Translations under genes and position numbers: made by a program | Notes under the pieces: generated by a model | Told to the model about the DNA's origin: nothing | The model's database searches: none | Seen by the model: only the letters and a program-made list of their open reading frames with translations | Shown here: in pieces, positions 16,232 through 16,267 of the stretch | Numbering within the stretch: position 1 is the stretch's first letter | Layout of the letters: every line of letters starts with the position of its first letter | Source: Saccoglossus kowalevskii | Lineage: Eukaryota; Hemichordata; Enteropneusta; Harrimaniidae | Direction of reading: 5' to 3' | Length of the DNA stretch: 16,267 nt | NCBI RefSeq assembly: GCF_000003605.2 | Contig: NW_003129372.1 | Coordinates: 79,583-95,849 of the forward strand

Positions 16232-16267
16232 AAAATATCTTAAATATAAAAAACAGCTATATAAGGT

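Larger units (their letters stand above)
14456..16267 (+). mobile_element. Decayed L1/Tx1-type LINE, 5'-truncated, reverse transcriptase lost
   Basis: Conserved blocks of a LINE second reading frame occur in + orientation, broken by stops and frameshifts: the end of the endonuclease (14487-14804), the linker (about 15100-15424) and the C-terminal region (15461-16167). The central reverse transcriptase is absent between about 15430 and 15460. A 3' tail follows, with AATAAA at 16226-16231 and A-rich sequence, and the copy may run past the window end. It is antisense to the receptor-like gene. The many disruptions show an old, dead copy. Confidence 0.85.

Noticed and set aside
1-16267. tRNA, rRNA, CRISPR arrays, bacterial operons or a novel defence system
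   Set aside because: No such structures were seen. Splice sites, LINE and LTR elements and NF-Y sites all point to an animal genome.

Overview
The window looks like repeat-rich nuclear DNA of an invertebrate animal. It is AT-rich, has no long open frames, and contains small exons flanked by GT-AG splice sites. It also holds an LTR retrotransposon, an inverted-repeat DNA transposon and a decayed L1/Tx1-type LINE. A marine invertebrate such as a mollusc would fit, but the sequence does not fix the species. There is no sign of operons, ribosome-binding sites or CRISPR. Most short ATG-to-stop frames in the window are chance.

Layout. Positions 1-4062 are mostly unassigned. They contain a probable promoter (paired NF-Y/CCAAT boxes at 1131-1175) followed about 280 bp later by a convincing first coding exon on + (1456-1538, donor GTGAGAG). 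A few candidate regulatory motifs and a 71-bp hairpin follow. Positions 4063-6788 are a non-autonomous LTR retrotransposon on the minus strand. Its two LTRs differ by only a few percent and it is bounded by a 4-5 bp target-site duplication. It keeps a tRNA-type primer-binding site and only a remnant of a first reading frame. About 45 bp further on, 6838-9219 is a DNA transposon with long terminal inverted repeats, flanked by ATAAT. A second, nested fold-back structure built from hairpin-forming blocks sits inside it. A 9/13-bp minisatellite follows at 9380-9449.

The best host gene lies on the minus strand from about 12172 down to 10335. It has an exon for a single-pass transmembrane helix preceded by a phase-1 intron, then small phase-2 cytoplasmic-tail exons, and a probable last exon with a poly(A) signal. 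Read through, the tail ends in a class I PDZ-ligand-like sequence (STVL). An additional exon between the helix and the tail carries a stop codon, so the gene may make a short-tail and a long-tail receptor by exon skipping. The ectodomain exons are not identifiable here and should lie upstream, beyond a large intron.

Positions 13571-14221 are a solo LTR of the same family, with its own target-site duplication. From about 14456 to the window end is a 5'-truncated LINE on +. It has lost its reverse transcriptase and carries an out-of-order, in-frame fusion of two C-terminal segments. If the receptor intron extends that far, the solo LTR and LINE are intronic insertions.
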